Assembly: GCA_949825045.1 (NCBI GenBank)
Contig: OX463821.1
Coordinates: forward strand, 34,430,486 to 34,494,485
Direction of reading: 5' to 3'
From: Argyresthia goedartella
Taxonomy: Eukaryota; Arthropoda; Insecta; Lepidoptera; Argyresthiidae
DNA length: 64,000 bases
Every line of letters begins with the position of its first letter. The first letter of the stretch is position 1. Under the pieces are notes generated by a model, which ran no database searches, was not told the DNA's origin, and worked only from the letters and a program-made list of their open reading frames with translations. Shown here in pieces: positions 42,100 through 53,580 of the stretch. A program made the position numbers and the translations under genes.

Positions 42100-42740
42100 A
42101 TTGAGCGTTACGAGAACGAGTGATCGACGATTTTTCGTAGCGATGCGCGATTATGAATGACACTAATGAAATCACTCGATTATGGCAATCATTCGACATA
42201 TTCGAATGGAACACCTAAATCATTCGAATGAACACCTCACAACAACGAACTGCGACGGACAGCGATCGACGAATACTAATCGACGCGCCTCTACTAATGT
42301 GTATTCGCCAGTGGACAAAATCATTCAAACAACAGGCCGACTTCCGACTTGCAAGCAATATTCAACCATATGGCTATAACTTGAAGTTCTAACCATTGCA
42401 TAATAGGGATTCGAAAATCATTCATCAAACCTGGTTCAACTCGATAATTCAATATGTTCGATTGCTTTTCTTTCGGTTATTCGGCTGCAAGCAAGATTCA
42501 GATCTATGGTCGATATTTTACAGTACAATACAAACTACAGTGGTTCTGTCTGGTTTCGTTATTCGAATTGAAATACACTTATTTCAATTCGAATAACGAA
42601 ACCAGTCATCATTCGATTATGAGGATTAGCGATCACTAATTTTGTAGTCGTATTATATTAGTAGTCGTCGGATGACTCGAGTCACAAAATCATTCAATAT
42701 CGCGCATCGCTGATTCGTCGTGGTCTCTAACATACGGGGA
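42100..42740. repeat. Region rich in attcg/cgaat words; no gene
   Basis: The words cattcga, attcgaat and cgaat recur unusually often (about 42180, 42203, 42224, 42412, 42560, 42590, 42612). A perfect 25-bp hairpin lies at 42550-42605. ORFs here are short and featureless. Confidence 0.5.
42550..42605. repeat. Perfect 25-bp stem, 6-nt loop
   Basis: Left arm 42550-42574 (ctggtttcgttattcgaatt gaaat), right arm 42581-42605, loop acactt. No mismatch. Confidence 0.95.
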
Positions 42741-44447
42741 ACCGGAAACCCGATATCGCCATGTTTTGACGATCGCTCGACGACGGATGTTTATCTTTAA
42801 AGATATCATGTATTTTCTTGGAAGTTTAATTCTTATTATCACTCCTCTGAATCGCTTCACGAGAATATAGTAGGTAGGTAGGTCTGAAATTAAGCAACTA
42901 ACTATGTTCACGATATAATCTTTTTATATGCTTTTGAAAACAATGAATTGGTTTTTGGTTTTGGCTTTGCTGTTTCCCATAAATATAATGCTAAAACCAA
43001 AAAGCATTTTCCCACGACACAGGGTATATCATCCATACTCAGATATATTTTTAAAACTGTCTTCCCAAATCAAATGTTATATATTTATCTCTGTGACGTC
43101 ACATAGGCCCGGCGCCCACGTGTGATAGCACAAGTTAAAATATAAAGGCCAGTTTCCACGGCATGTGCGTTGGTCTACCCAATCCTTCATAATTTCTGCA
43201 AATAATTCAAAGGCGAACTTATCTCTAGTGAGAGATCTCTTCCAGCAAACCAAGTCAGGATGAGATAGGCTTATCGCTGAGCAGTGGTAGATCTATGTGT
43301 ACAACAAAACCTAATTATAATCTTCCTGGTACTTTAAATACATAACTATCCTGCAATTCCGATTGGATAGCACATGCCCTGGAAACAGGACTTCTTGTCA
43401 GATCACAATATTTAGGTCTCATAGACACAGATCAACTAATTACCACTCAGGCCAGTGTTACTCCGAGCTAATTAATCACTCCGATTAATTATAGCGACAA
43501 ACTATCGATCGATTACGCGCTCATGTCTCAGAAACAGAAACCACCCACCGACCGTCTCTATGCAACGGCACCTAGTCTGAAAAGCTCATTGTAGATGGCG
43601 CTGGTGTAGTTGTCGTCAAATTATATTTACTTCTTATAATATATGGAATCCTAAACTCAATTGAGGTTAATTTTGACAGTGTGAAAGTGTATTTGAAAGA
43701 TCACGTGACGAATGAATCTCTTCGCCTCCGACTACAAGCGCCACCAAGCGGGAGCAGAGGCGGCAACAGGTGACATTGTATAATAAAATGCAATTCTGGA
43801 GGCGACAACACTAAATAATGGACCATGCTAAAAATACGTTCTACTTTTTATTTTATTCTGTAGTAAATTTATGATATTTTAAGAAATTTATTTGAATATT
43901 TCGGGTAATGGATGTCTTATATTTTTTATAATTTTTAAAATAAAATACCTCGTGACGTCGCTTTCTTGCAGTTTCGATGATGATCATTTTTTGATGGGAG
44001 TTATTCCGTTATGGAATTTAGTTAAGAACACAATTATCTCGAAATGGTTTTCTTTCTGAGTTTGGTACCTTTGATTTTTTTTACATTGCCCATTGAGGAA
44101 ATAAACTGGGGCCCTATTCTGTTAAGGAAAACGCATAGGCACGCACATACGCATACATTCTGGCTTGTGCGCGGCGCCACAGCATTTTGCGCCCTTGTCC
44201 TTGAAAGCAATCGATATGTGTTTTCCATAAGATAATTGGGCCCCTGATATCCTGAAATCGCCAGAGTTACCGTAGGTTCTATTTTCCAACTCGATTTTTA
44301 ATTAGTTTCGATAGTTTTGTTTTCTGGTTGTTTGGTTTTGTTGGAGAACGGTATCACACCGGCCACAGACCCCACGTCGAGGTAAAGGGCTCTACCCTTG
44401 CTTAGTCACGCAAAATGGAGTATATACTTCTGTGGTTACTGACTCTA
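42741..44447. repeat. Mostly unannotated; family Q fragment at 43208-43290
   Basis: ggcgaacttatctctagtga and gagatctcttccagcaaacc mark the Q block (minus strand). No supported gene; the opposing ORFs at 44034-44235 are fortuitous. Confidence 0.45.
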
Positions 44448-44503
44448 TTGGCGTAATACTACTTAGAAATACAAAGTTAGTTCTAAGTAGGATTACGCCA
44501 ATG
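44448..44503. repeat. Hairpin, about 21-bp arms
   Basis: ttggcgtaat plus ctacttagaa at the left pairs with ttctaagtag plus attacgccaa at the right, with one bulged position in each arm. The loop is about 11 nt (atacaaagtta). Confidence 0.85.
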
Positions 44504-44799
44504 GCTAAAAGCGGGCACCGCGTATGGGAAAAGGCGTGACGCTATGTATGCCTCTGGAAAAGGTCCCAATGTTTTCAGTGGACTCAGTCCAATTAGGGCA
44601 TAAAATGAGATCGGACTGGAGCTCTAGATATTTTCTTCTCCTTATCGCCGAATGATCTGTCTGTCAGGTTGTTCTGAAGGGCAGGGTTAGGTCTTAATGG
44701 ACAGCCCAGAGTTTGTTTGTATTCAAGATTATTTACTACCTACTCTGTATCTCTTGACATCGCGATACCTTTGCAAGGCATTGCTTGATAATATACAAG

Positions 44800-45000
44800 T
44801 CGAATTCTGTTCGACATGTTATATTATCACAAAAAACATTCGGCAGTAATGAATAAAAATGCTTTTAAAAAGACATGTTTCATATTCAACTCTTTCTGAC
44901 CATTTCATGAAATAGTCGCCAAGATCATTAAACGGTTGGCAATTTCACGAAATGATCAATTCTATGATATGGCTGCGACAGAGACATCTGAAACCACGCT
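44800..45000 (-). repeat. Half of a foldback element (relative of 58975-59295)
   Basis: atgcttttaaa, gaccatttcatgaaatagtc, ggttggcaatttcacgaaat and gatatggctgcgac follow 59170-59290. No module D core is present here. Confidence 0.5.
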
Positions 45001-45300
45001 GCGGTTTCTACAGAGTCCTTCTGTTAGTGGATCGAATGAGGTCGGGCTAGTGAGGTTTGTTATGGCACTCAACAAATAGAAGAGGAGTATTTAATAGAAC
45101 ATAAAAAAGTCTAAGCTTACCTGATTAGTTTGGGCTAGACTTTTTATGTTGTAAATAAATTAGCAGCAAAATTAATAAAATTTGCGGCAAGTAGTTATAT
45201 TTGATTCACTTATTATTATGTTTGAGGCTTATAACAATTAATATTGCAATATGTGTACTATTCAAACAAAAAATATTTTTAAAGAAAATCTGTGTGATTT

Positions 45301-45410
45301 TATTCCCCCTTCTTCTGCTTCAGGGGTCCAATGTAGAGAAGGGGCAAAAAATTACATTTGCTAAATTTATGTAAATATCTATAGTAATAAAAAAAATGAC
45401 TGATTTAATT
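45301..45410 (+). repeat. LINE 3'-UTR fragment, J3-like
   Basis: cccttcttctgcttca, ggtccaatgtagagaagggg, caaaaaattacatttgct and gtaaatatctatagtaataa. Confidence 0.6.
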
Positions 45411-45429
45411 TGCTTGTTTAATTATTTCC

Positions 45430-45690
45430 CAAATAGAATTACAATTAGCTCTACATGCTTGGATACTTAAGAATAGCCACATCACAAATCATCTCGCATG
45501 TTCCCATAAGGGTTGGCAGAGGCACAATTGTGCCCACTTATAGCCAGTTATATTCAATACACGGAGGGAAAGCCCATTGCCGCAGCTTATGGGGTTCTGA
45601 GGGTGTTTTCCACCACCTAACAAAAATAAACCAAACACCGGGATTCGAACCCGCAACTCCCGCGTGAAAGGCGAGTGTAACCACTAGACC
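45430..45690 (-). mobile_element. SINE-C, tRNA-Glu-like head
   Basis: On the minus strand, ttggtctagtggttacactc, then an anticodon arm ctcgc-ctttcac-gcggg (loop anticodon TTC), then gggttcgaatcccgg. The head resembles tRNA-Glu, but its acceptor stem does not pair, so it is not a tRNA gene. The body (cccataagctgcggcaatgg, gtgcctctgccaacccttat) follows, down to about 45430. Confidence 0.65.
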
Positions 45691-45696
45691 AAGGAC

Positions 45697-45890
45697 GTTT
45701 GTGGTGTTGCAGTCGAGGCTGTGCTTCCCAAGTGAGAGGTCCCGGGAACGAATCTGGCTGTTGGGAGAAAATCCCCCCAGGTATTGTATGTTTACATGTT
45801 TGTGACGTCGCTGTTTCTGGTTCCCACGACACAGGGTATCATAGTGTAGGGCCAAAAGCAATGTATGTGCCTGTATATTAATGTTATGTT
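45697..45890 (+). mobile_element. SINE-A copy, variant head
   Basis: gaggctgtgcttcccaagtg, gagaggtcccgggaacgaat, gtgacgtcgctgtttctggt, aagcaatgtatgtgcctgta. It starts at the end of the SINE-C head, so one SINE probably landed beside or in the other. Confidence 0.75.
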
Positions 45891-45924
45891 GCGTTACGTT
45901 ATTGTTATTTTTTATTTTATATCT

Positions 45925-46310
45925 TCTGACCCTACACCAGGATACCCTATGTCATGGGAACCAGAAACAGTGACGTCACCTAACTAATATTATAAATGTG
46001 AAAGTAGCGATGTGTGTTTGTGCCTCAATCACGCTAAAACGGCTCTACGGATTTAAATGAAATTTAGCACAGAGGTAGTTTATGAGCTAGATTAACATAT
46101 AGGATACTTTTTATCCGACTGCACCAGAAGGAGGGTAACGTTATCTCGGTTAATGATAATTCCTATGAACACGCAGATGAAGTTGCGGGGATCAGCTAGT
46201 ATACATATAAACATCCAAGACTTCTTCTTAATCCCAGCCGGGGATCGAACCCGGGACCTCTCGCATGGTAGGCAGAGCTTCAACGCAGCGCCGCACAGAG
46301 TTCGTTATGT
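45925..46310 (-). mobile_element. SINE-A copy, split by repeat R
   Basis: The body (45925-45982, up to acagtgacgtcac) and the head (46198-46310, tacatataaacatccaagac ... ggcagagc) flank repeat R. Joined, they read as an ordinary SINE-A. Confidence 0.8.
45983..46197 (+). mobile_element. Repeat R inserted in SINE-A
   Basis: From ctaactaatattataaatgt to atcagctagta. This copy is complete relative to 2693-2945. No clear target duplication and no terminal inverted repeat, which would suit a Helitron-like or other rolling-circle non-autonomous element; this is inference. Confidence 0.6.
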
Positions 46311-46976
46311 TCTTCAACAGACTAATCATCCAAGCTATATTGTTTACCTCTCAACGCGAGGAGGGAGGTAACCTCACCGAGACGTTATCAGCCCGCACCG
46401 GCGAAACTGTCATCATGAACTGTCTACGGCACAACGAGCACTGATAGTGATGTGATAACCCGGACCGCAGACGTTGACGATAACCCCAACTTGTTGAAGA
46501 TGTCAATCCCTTTAAGTAATATTTATTATTATTTTATAATCATTTATGTAGGGACCTACTTACTTAAAACACAATTAAATAGCTAGTCTAGCCATAAATT
46601 TTTACCCGAGGAAAATTTCGCCTAAATCATATGAAAGGGGAAAAAAAAAACCTTAGCATGTGCCCGACTGCACGCGGCTTGTTGGCAACTCTTGTAAAAA
46701 TGGCCAGTCCATACGAAGTCTAATCTCCCTTCCTCCTCTCTCTCCACTCCCGCTCCTCCCCTCCTTCCTCCCTTTCCCTCCTTCCCCCCGCTTAACACGA
46801 CCCTGTCCTGTAAAGACCTCAGTAGCCATTAAGACGTCTCCTCTGTACCTGCCTGACATGCAATTACACAGTTTTTAAGTTTCATAGAAGTCTAACCACA
46901 ATTAATTTTCAACAAACTTCAACCCGACCCCCCCCCCCCCCGGCCCCCTGCCCCCCTGCCCCCCCATCCCCATTTG
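46311..46976. other. No gene; pyrimidine and C-rich tracts
   Basis: 46725-46790 is almost pure C/T and 46925-46970 is C-rich. The ORFs on both strands here reflect this composition. Confidence 0.5.
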
Positions 46977-47520
46977 ATTTTCGGGTGAACGATTATTGAG
47001 TATTTGATTCAGATTCTCGCTGATGAAGGAAAATGCTATTGGATGGAATTTTCTCGTTAGAATTTAATAGCAAAAAGACGTCGAAATTGTTTTATTTTTT
47101 CTTGCAATTCTGAAATCATAACTAATTTAATTGCAGAATTGCATTCAAAATGTGGATATTATGTATTCGTAAACTCTCCTTGAAAATATTTTTGACAAAA
47201 TAGCGTAGTTTATTTTTTATCAATTTTTATGTGGTTTGGCGCTACGTTATTTCAGTTTAATTCGAGCCCATCATTTGCGATCTCTTTTCTTTCTTCATCA
47301 TCATCATCATCAGGCCTTGTCATCCCACTGCGGGGCATAGGCCTCTCCCAAAGCACGCCATTCGCTACGGTCACCCGCCAGTCTCGTCCACTGCTTTCCA
47401 GCCACCTTGGCCGGTGGTCTGTCCGCTGTTCTCTGTTCTTTCTTATGGGCAAGTAATTAACGTTTCATGCACTTTCGTTTACATGAATATTCGTTTTATA
47501 TTTTTTTTACGTATCGCATC
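46977..47520 (+). repeat. Unnamed repeat U, copy 1 (split)
   Basis: It matches 57146-57510 over more than 300 bp at roughly 80 percent by eye: attgagtatttgatt, attgcattcaaaatgtggat and ctctccttgaaaatattttt. An RTE-like fragment splits it at 47296-47435. Confidence 0.7.
47296..47435 (-). mobile_element. RTE-like LINE 3' end (140 bp) with 9-bp target duplication
   Basis: On the minus strand the frame reads RPPAKVAGKQWTRLAGDRSE and then WRALGEAYAPQWDDKA-stop, followed by (GAT)n. The W-R-x-L-x-EAY-x-x-QW ending is typical of RTE-type ORF2 C termini as I remember them. ttctttctt flanks both sides (47287-47295, 47436-47444). An extreme 5' truncation, and the tail orientation fits reverse-transcribed insertion. 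Confidence 0.8.
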
Positions 47521-47879
47521 AACCTGCGCAACCCCTTATATAGATAATATTTATTATTTCCTATTTTATCAGATAAACATTCAGAATATTTGAAATGCCA
47601 GTCTTTTACTTTATGTGTCAGTCGTAGCACGCACTGATTTCAAAGGGGATAGAAGCTGCTGCTGCCACCAATTTACGGCTTAATTTTTTGATATGCTTCG
47701 AGCTGGCTTTCTCCTCTAAAACTTCCAAAAACCTGTAAAACATAGTAAATTGGAATGAGATACGCGATTTCCTTCCCACCTCTCTCCATCTCTCCAGCTG
47801 ATAGATGCGATCGACTAAGGGTTTTCCAGAACACCGACCCTGTTTAGGACACAGTGAAACAAATGAGCAATAACTGTCA
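47521..47879. other. No gene seen
   Basis: No supported ORF or repeat. Confidence 0.5.
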
Positions 47880-48110
47880 CTCTATATGTATTTATCTACA
47901 CAAGTATCATAAACCCTCTTTACTGCGTCCAAAAACCACAAGTTACGACCAGCATAATGATAAACTTCTTGGTAAAAACTCATTTCTTATCTGAATATTG
48001 ATCATTATGACCATAATGTAACAAAATTTGTCAAATTATGACATTCAAATTTCGAACGTCGACGCCCGCCTGCGTGCCGCCCCTAGTTTGTCTGTGCTGA
48101 TTAGGGACAT
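47880..48110 (-). repeat. Element P, partial copy
   Basis: tatctacacaagtatcataa, accctctttactgcgtcc, cttggtaaaaactcatttct and gacgcccgcctgcgtgccgc are the complement of 17895-18090 and the link sequence. Confidence 0.75.
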
Positions 48111-48185
48111 AAAAGACAACATCAGTCGATGTCTTTAAGTGTGTGAATAATTTGTTCGGAAGTATACGCGTTTTTCCAACCTTGT

Positions 48186-48835
48186 TTTTGGGGGTTCCGT
48201 AGAGAAACAAGGAACCATTATAGTTTCGTTTTGTCTGTCTGTCCGTATGTAGATGTATTCTGTGAACCGCTTTACGATTTTTGTACAAAAATAAAAAAAA
48301 TAAAAAATAAACGGGCTCCCCCATACATGGAACTGAAACCAAAAAAGTTTTTTTTTCATAAAACCTATATGTGTGGGGTGTTCATAGATAGGTCTTTAAA
48401 AATGACATTGAGATTCCTGAAACGAGGAAACATGTCCTCAAAGTAAATCGTTCAAGAGACAGACCCTGACAATGTGGAAAAAATTGTGTCCTCCCCCCCC
48501 CTCCGAAATTAAAATAAGGGAGTGAAAATCTAAAAAAAATATATGTTGTGTGTCTCAATAAACACTTTCAACCATAATTGGTTTGAACAAAATAAAATAA
48601 GCATTTTTAAGATACAAAACATTTATTAAAAACCGAAAATATACTTTTGTCATTCATACAAACACTATGCAGAACAAAGTAATTATTTGCTGGTGAAGAA
48701 TGATAGTGATATTTTGGCTAGGTGTATCAGGTGTATGTGAAGTGAGTACCTTCCTATATTTTTGTGGTTATATTCTCAATCTATTACGGAACCCTAAAAG
48801 TGCAAAGTCCGACACGCACTTGGACGGTTTTTATA
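48186..48835 (+). repeat. Lepidoptera-type 'gggggttccgtag' element, nearly full length
   Basis: Left end gggggttccgtagagaaaca. Body tagatgtattctgtgaaccg, tgtgtggggtg. Right end attacggaaccctaaaagtg and gtccgacacgcacttggacg. The two ends hold the inverted ggttccgta / tacggaacc. ORFs 48031-48446 are fortuitous. Confidence 0.7.
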
Positions 48836-49189
48836 TTTTATATATTCTACGTAACAGACAAGCCCACCTCATGGCCGGGATATGGCATATGTCTACATAT
48901 GGCAATATCGAACAAACTCCAAGCACAAATGTGTGGAACGTTTTCGGTGCATCGTTTGTAGGTATTTGAAGGTTTGGAGCTTGCCGCAAATGTCTAATCT
49001 TATCCTGGCATAGTCGTTAAGTCCCAACCCAAAGATCTCAAAGACGGAGGACTTGTCTTTGCGATCTTTGAACCAATCAAAATCAATAAAACCAACCACT
49101 AACCAGTAAACTCTTAAACTTTTATCCCGATAGAACTCTGCAATCTCTCAGAAAAAAGAAATACAATAGATATAACCCCCACTCAAGAT
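48836..49189. other. No gene seen
   Basis: No supported ORF or repeat. Confidence 0.5.
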
Positions 49190-49471
49190 CGCCGCACTTG
49201 AGAAAATGCACCACTTACCAGCTTTTCTCGCAGCCATTGTGGTCCCAGCAGATTTTCTGGGTCACCCAGTGCAATGCAAGCAAGCGAGCCACTTATCGGT
49301 CAATCGTTCACTCACTCACTCAGTTGCGAATGAGTCGTGCTGTCGAGTGTACGTCTGTGTTTTGCCTCCCGCGCAAGTGCGTCGCGCAGTTATCATCAAT
49401 CGTATGCTGCGATCGAGCCTTGTTTTGAGTGCGATATTTTAATTTTAGTGGAAACCCAGTGCAGTGTCAGA
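49190..49471 (+). promoter_or_regulatory. Candidate core promoter and 5' UTR
   Basis: An arthropod initiator-like tcagt sits at 49320-49324 after a run of cactcactcact. The following 25-35 nt (gaatgagtcgtgctgtcgag) are GC-richer than the surroundings, as in DPE-type insect promoters, although no exact DPE was found. About 150 nt downstream lies ATG 49472. No TATA box is seen. Inference only. Confidence 0.3.
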
Positions 49472-49541
49472 ATGGGGCAGGCATTTGGAACCGCGAATTC
49501 ACATAATGGACACCACAGGCACTATGCTAGGAAAGATATCG
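49472..49541 (+). CDS. Candidate first coding exon with N-myristoylation-type start
   Basis: ATG 49472 (context tcagaATGg) opens MGQAFGTANSHNGHHRHYAR followed by KDI, then a GTGGGT donor at 49542 (phase 1); read through, the frame stops at 49571. Gly2 with Gln3 and Gly6 fits the N-myristoylation pattern G-x(3)-[small], which would tether a protein to membranes. I cannot name a family. No repeat match exists for this stretch in the window, and it is less AT-rich than its flanks. A downstream exon would be needed to confirm it. Confidence 0.35.
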
Positions 49542-49544
49542 GTG

Positions 49545-50849
49545 GGTTTGACTTGTTGATTGTTTGTTTTTAATATGTCGGTTTTACTTTACCCAGTTGA
49601 GCGAGATTACGGTTAGGAACAATAGTGTCGTTGATACGAAGTTGACGTCAGAAAGACCATTTTAGTACCAACAATCGCTTGAGATAGGGAATTGTTAAGC
49701 AGTCGAGAATTTATATACCTATTGCTATTGTGTAAACACTCTGTCAGAGTTTTCTTGCTCGAATGGAATTATCTGTCGAACCTTGGTACAGAAATATAAC
49801 AGATTCGTGAGACGCCAATTATAGCGCTTGGACGTTGGAGATAGAGTCGCGATTTGGTTTGAACCCGCCCTGGAATATAAATGGAGTTTTCATGAACCTA
49901 GGTCGGGGAGGTTCGGGATGAGCGGGGTCGATGACCTGAATGGTTTTTTCTGGTCCTTCGCCCCGGATTTTTATAAGTTGTTATGCAAATAGTAATGGTA
50001 TTGTAGCCGGTGATGGCATGGAAAATCTTATGTGTTGAAACATAGTTGGATAGATAACATGGAATTACCATTTCTTGCGGGTATGTTTGGCCCGTTATGG
50101 AAAACATACATCATTAGAGCCAAACATACCCGCACTAGGAAAAACCCTTCTTCAACAATCAAGCAAGAGTGAGTCCTGCATGCATGCATGCATGCATGCA
50201 TATTTCTGATTGTTGTTAGTGTCGCAGTTAGCCCATGTTTTGATCAAGATAATGTGAATCCATGCAGCTGATATTCCGCCGGTCAAAAACCGAAAGTCCC
50301 CTGTCCTTGATATGTACTGTCAATTAAACTTATTACATTATATTCGAGTATAAACGTCACGAAAGATAAAAACTAATGTAAGAATTAAACATGGTTCATC
50401 TGTCGGATGAACGAATGGTGATGATTAATGTTTTCTGAGTTCATTAAATCATTAAATATTTAACAATTTGTAAGTATATATGACATAATTGAACATCCAC
50501 ACATCTGTGTTAACTTTAGGTTAACAGGTTATTATTATTATCGATAAACATCTCTGTAGTAGTTTTCCCCACTATTTGCGGTTATCACTAAATAATATTG
50601 CGCCCTAACTCTAGGGCACATACCGCAAATGGTAATACTAATAATCGTGATATTCCACTTCTGTGTTTGTTGACGAAATTACTTTTCGACGTGAGAGTTG
50701 AGGATGTCTCATTCAAGGTGGCCGGAATAAATCCTTTGTCCTGAATGTACTTACCGCTGCGATTCAGTCAGTTTTATCGTGACCTTTGCGTTTACACACA
50801 GTTATATTATTAGTGTTATTGTACCGCTTACATTTGAAACTGCACCAAA
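49545..50849. other. No gene; hairpins and a (TGCA)n tract
   Basis: 50178-50203 is (TGCA)n. 50076-50134 is a hairpin. A weaker inverted pair, atttgcggt / accgcaaat, is at about 50575 and 50630. No ORF is supported. Confidence 0.45.
50076..50134. repeat. Hairpin with perfect 16-bp arms
   Basis: tgcgggtatgtttggc (50076-50091) pairs with gccaaacatacccgca (50119-50134). The loop is 27 nt. Confidence 0.9.
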
Positions 50850-53580
50850 AACATCCACGACTACACCATCTGTCGCACTGTCAAGACAAACATCCACGAC
50901 TACACCATCTGTCACACTGTCAAGACAAACATCCACGACTACACCATCTGTCACACTGTCAAGACAAACATCCACGACTACACCATCTGTCACACTGTCA
51001 AGACAAACATCCACGACTACACCATCTGTCACACTGTCAAGACAAACATCCACGACTACACCATCTGTCACACTGTCAAGACAAACATCCACGACTACAC
51101 CATCTGTCACACTGTCAAGACAAACATCCACGACTACACCATCTGTCACACTGTCAAGACAAACATCCACGACTTCACCATCTGTCACACTGTCAAGACA
51201 AACATCCACGACTACACCATCTGTCACACTGTCAAGACAAACATCCACGACTACACCATCTGTCACACTGTCAAGACAAACATCCACGACTACACCATCT
51301 GTCACACTGTCAAGACAAACATCCACGACTTCACCATCTGTCACACTGTCAAGACAAACATCCACGACTACACCATCTGTCACACTGTCAAGACAAACAT
51401 CCACGACTACACCATCTGTCACACTGTCAAGACAAACATCCACGACTTCACCATCTGTCACACTGTCAAGACAAACATCCACGACTACACCATCTGTCAC
51501 ACTGTCAAGACAAACATCCACGACTACACCATCTGTCACACTGTCAAGACAAACATCCACGACTTCACCATCTGTCACACTGTCACGACAAACATCCACG
51601 ACTACACCATCTGTCACACTGTCAAGACAAACATCCACGACTACACCATCTGTCACACTGTCAAGACAAACATCCACGACTTCACCATCTGTCACACTGT
51701 CAAGACAAACATCCACGACTACACCATCTGTCACATTGTCAAGACAAACATCCACGACTACACCATCTGTCACACTGTCAAGACAAACATCCACGACTTC
51801 ACCATCTGTCACACTGTCAAGACAAACATCCACGACTTCACCATCTGTCACACTGTCAAGACAAACATCCACGACTACACCATCTGTCACACTGTCAAGA
51901 CAAACATCCACGACTTCACCATCTGTCACACTGTCAAGACAAACATCCACGACTACACCATCTGTCACACTGTCAAGACAAACATCCACGACTTCACCAT
52001 CTGTCACACTGTCAAGACAAACATCCACGACTACACCATCTGTCACACTGTCAAGACAAACATTCACGACTACACCATCTGTCACACTGTCAAGACAAAC
52101 ATCCACGACTACACCATCTGTCACACTGTCAAGACAAACATCCACGACTACACCATCTGTCACACTGTCAAGACAAACATCCACGACTACACCATCTGTC
52201 ACACTGTCAAGACAAACATCCACGACTACACCATCTGTCACACTGTCAAGACAAACATCCACGACTATACCATCTGTCACACTGTCAAGACAAACATCCA
52301 CGACTGCACCATCTGTCACACTGTCAAGACAAACATCCACGACTACACCATCTGTCACACTGTCAAGACAAACATCCACGACTACACCATCTGTCACACT
52401 GTCAAGACAAACATCCACGACTATACCATCTGTCACACTGTCAAGACAAACATCCACGACTGCACCATCTGTCACACTGTCAAGACAAACATCCACGACT
52501 ACACCATCTGTCACACTGTCAAGACAAACATCCACGACTACACCATCTGTCACACTGTCAAGACAAACATCCACGACTACACCATCTGTCACACTGTCAA
52601 GACAAACATCCACGACTATACCATCTGTCACACTGTCAAGACAAACATCCACGACTACACCATCTGTCACACTGTCAAGACAAACATCCACGACTACACC
52701 ATCTGTCACACTGTCAAGACAAACATCCACGACTACACCATCTGTCACACTGTCAAGACAAACATCCACGACTACACCATCTGTCACACTGTCAAGACAA
52801 ACATCCACGACTTCACCATCTGTCACACTGTCAAGACAAACATCCACGACTTCACCATCTGTCACACTGTCAAGACAAACATCCACGACTACACCATCTG
52901 TCACACTGTCAAGACAAACATCCACGACTTCACCATCTGTCACACTGTCAAGACAAACATCCACGACTACACCATCTGTCACACTGTCAAGACAAACATC
53001 CACGACTACACCATCTGTCACACTGTCAAGACAAACATCCACGACTATACCATCTGTCACACTGTCAAGACAAACATCCACGACTACACCATCTGTCACA
53101 CTGTCAAGACAAACATCCACGACTACACCATCTGTCACACTGTCAAGACAAACATCCACGACTACACCATCTGTCACACTGTCAAGACAAACATCCACGA
53201 CTACACCATCTGTCACACTGTCAAGACAAACATCCACGACTTCACCATCTGTCACACTGTCAAGACAAACATCCACGACTTCACCATCTGTCACACTGTC
53301 AAGACAAACATCCACGACTACACCATCTGTCACACTGTCAAGACAAACATCCACGACTTCACCATCTGTCACACTGTCAAGACAAACATCCACGACTACA
53401 CCATCTGTCACACTGTCAAGACAAACATCCACGACTTCACCATCTGTCACACTGTCAAGACAAACATCCACGACTATACCATCTGTCACACTGTCAAGAC
53501 AAACATCCACGACTACACCATCTGTCACACTGTCAAGACAAACATCCACGACTACACCATCTGTCACACTGTCAAGACAA
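50850..53580. repeat. 39-bp minisatellite, 70 units, with 11-unit higher-order repeat
   Basis: Unit caaacatccacgactacacc plus atctgtcacactgtcaaga. Almost all variation is one position group (actaca, acttca, actata or actgca). The actata units at 52615, 53044 and 53473 are exactly 429 bp (11 units) apart, with the same order of acttca units between them. A four-unit period (156 bp) is seen at 52264-52420. The unit is a multiple of three, so three frames stay open for over 900 codons: + strand Ser/Thr-rich QTSTTTPSVTLSR, + strand HPRLHHLSHCQDK, - strand DGVVVDVCLDSVT. The first would resemble a mucin-like spacer, but it has no ATG start and no signal peptide. I therefore annotate a satellite, not a gene. 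Confidence 0.95.

Noticed and set aside
45640..45705. tRNA-Glu gene (minus strand)
   Set aside because: The anticodon arm is good but the acceptor stem pairs at only two or three positions; it is part of SINE-C.
46660..46878. Opposing ORFs over a C/T tract
   Set aside because: They result from strand-biased composition without stops, not from coding.
50802..53567. Minus-strand 921-codon ORF through the 39-bp array
   Set aside because: It is a by-product of a stop-free unit whose length is divisible by three. It has no start context, no non-repeat domain and equally long rival frames.
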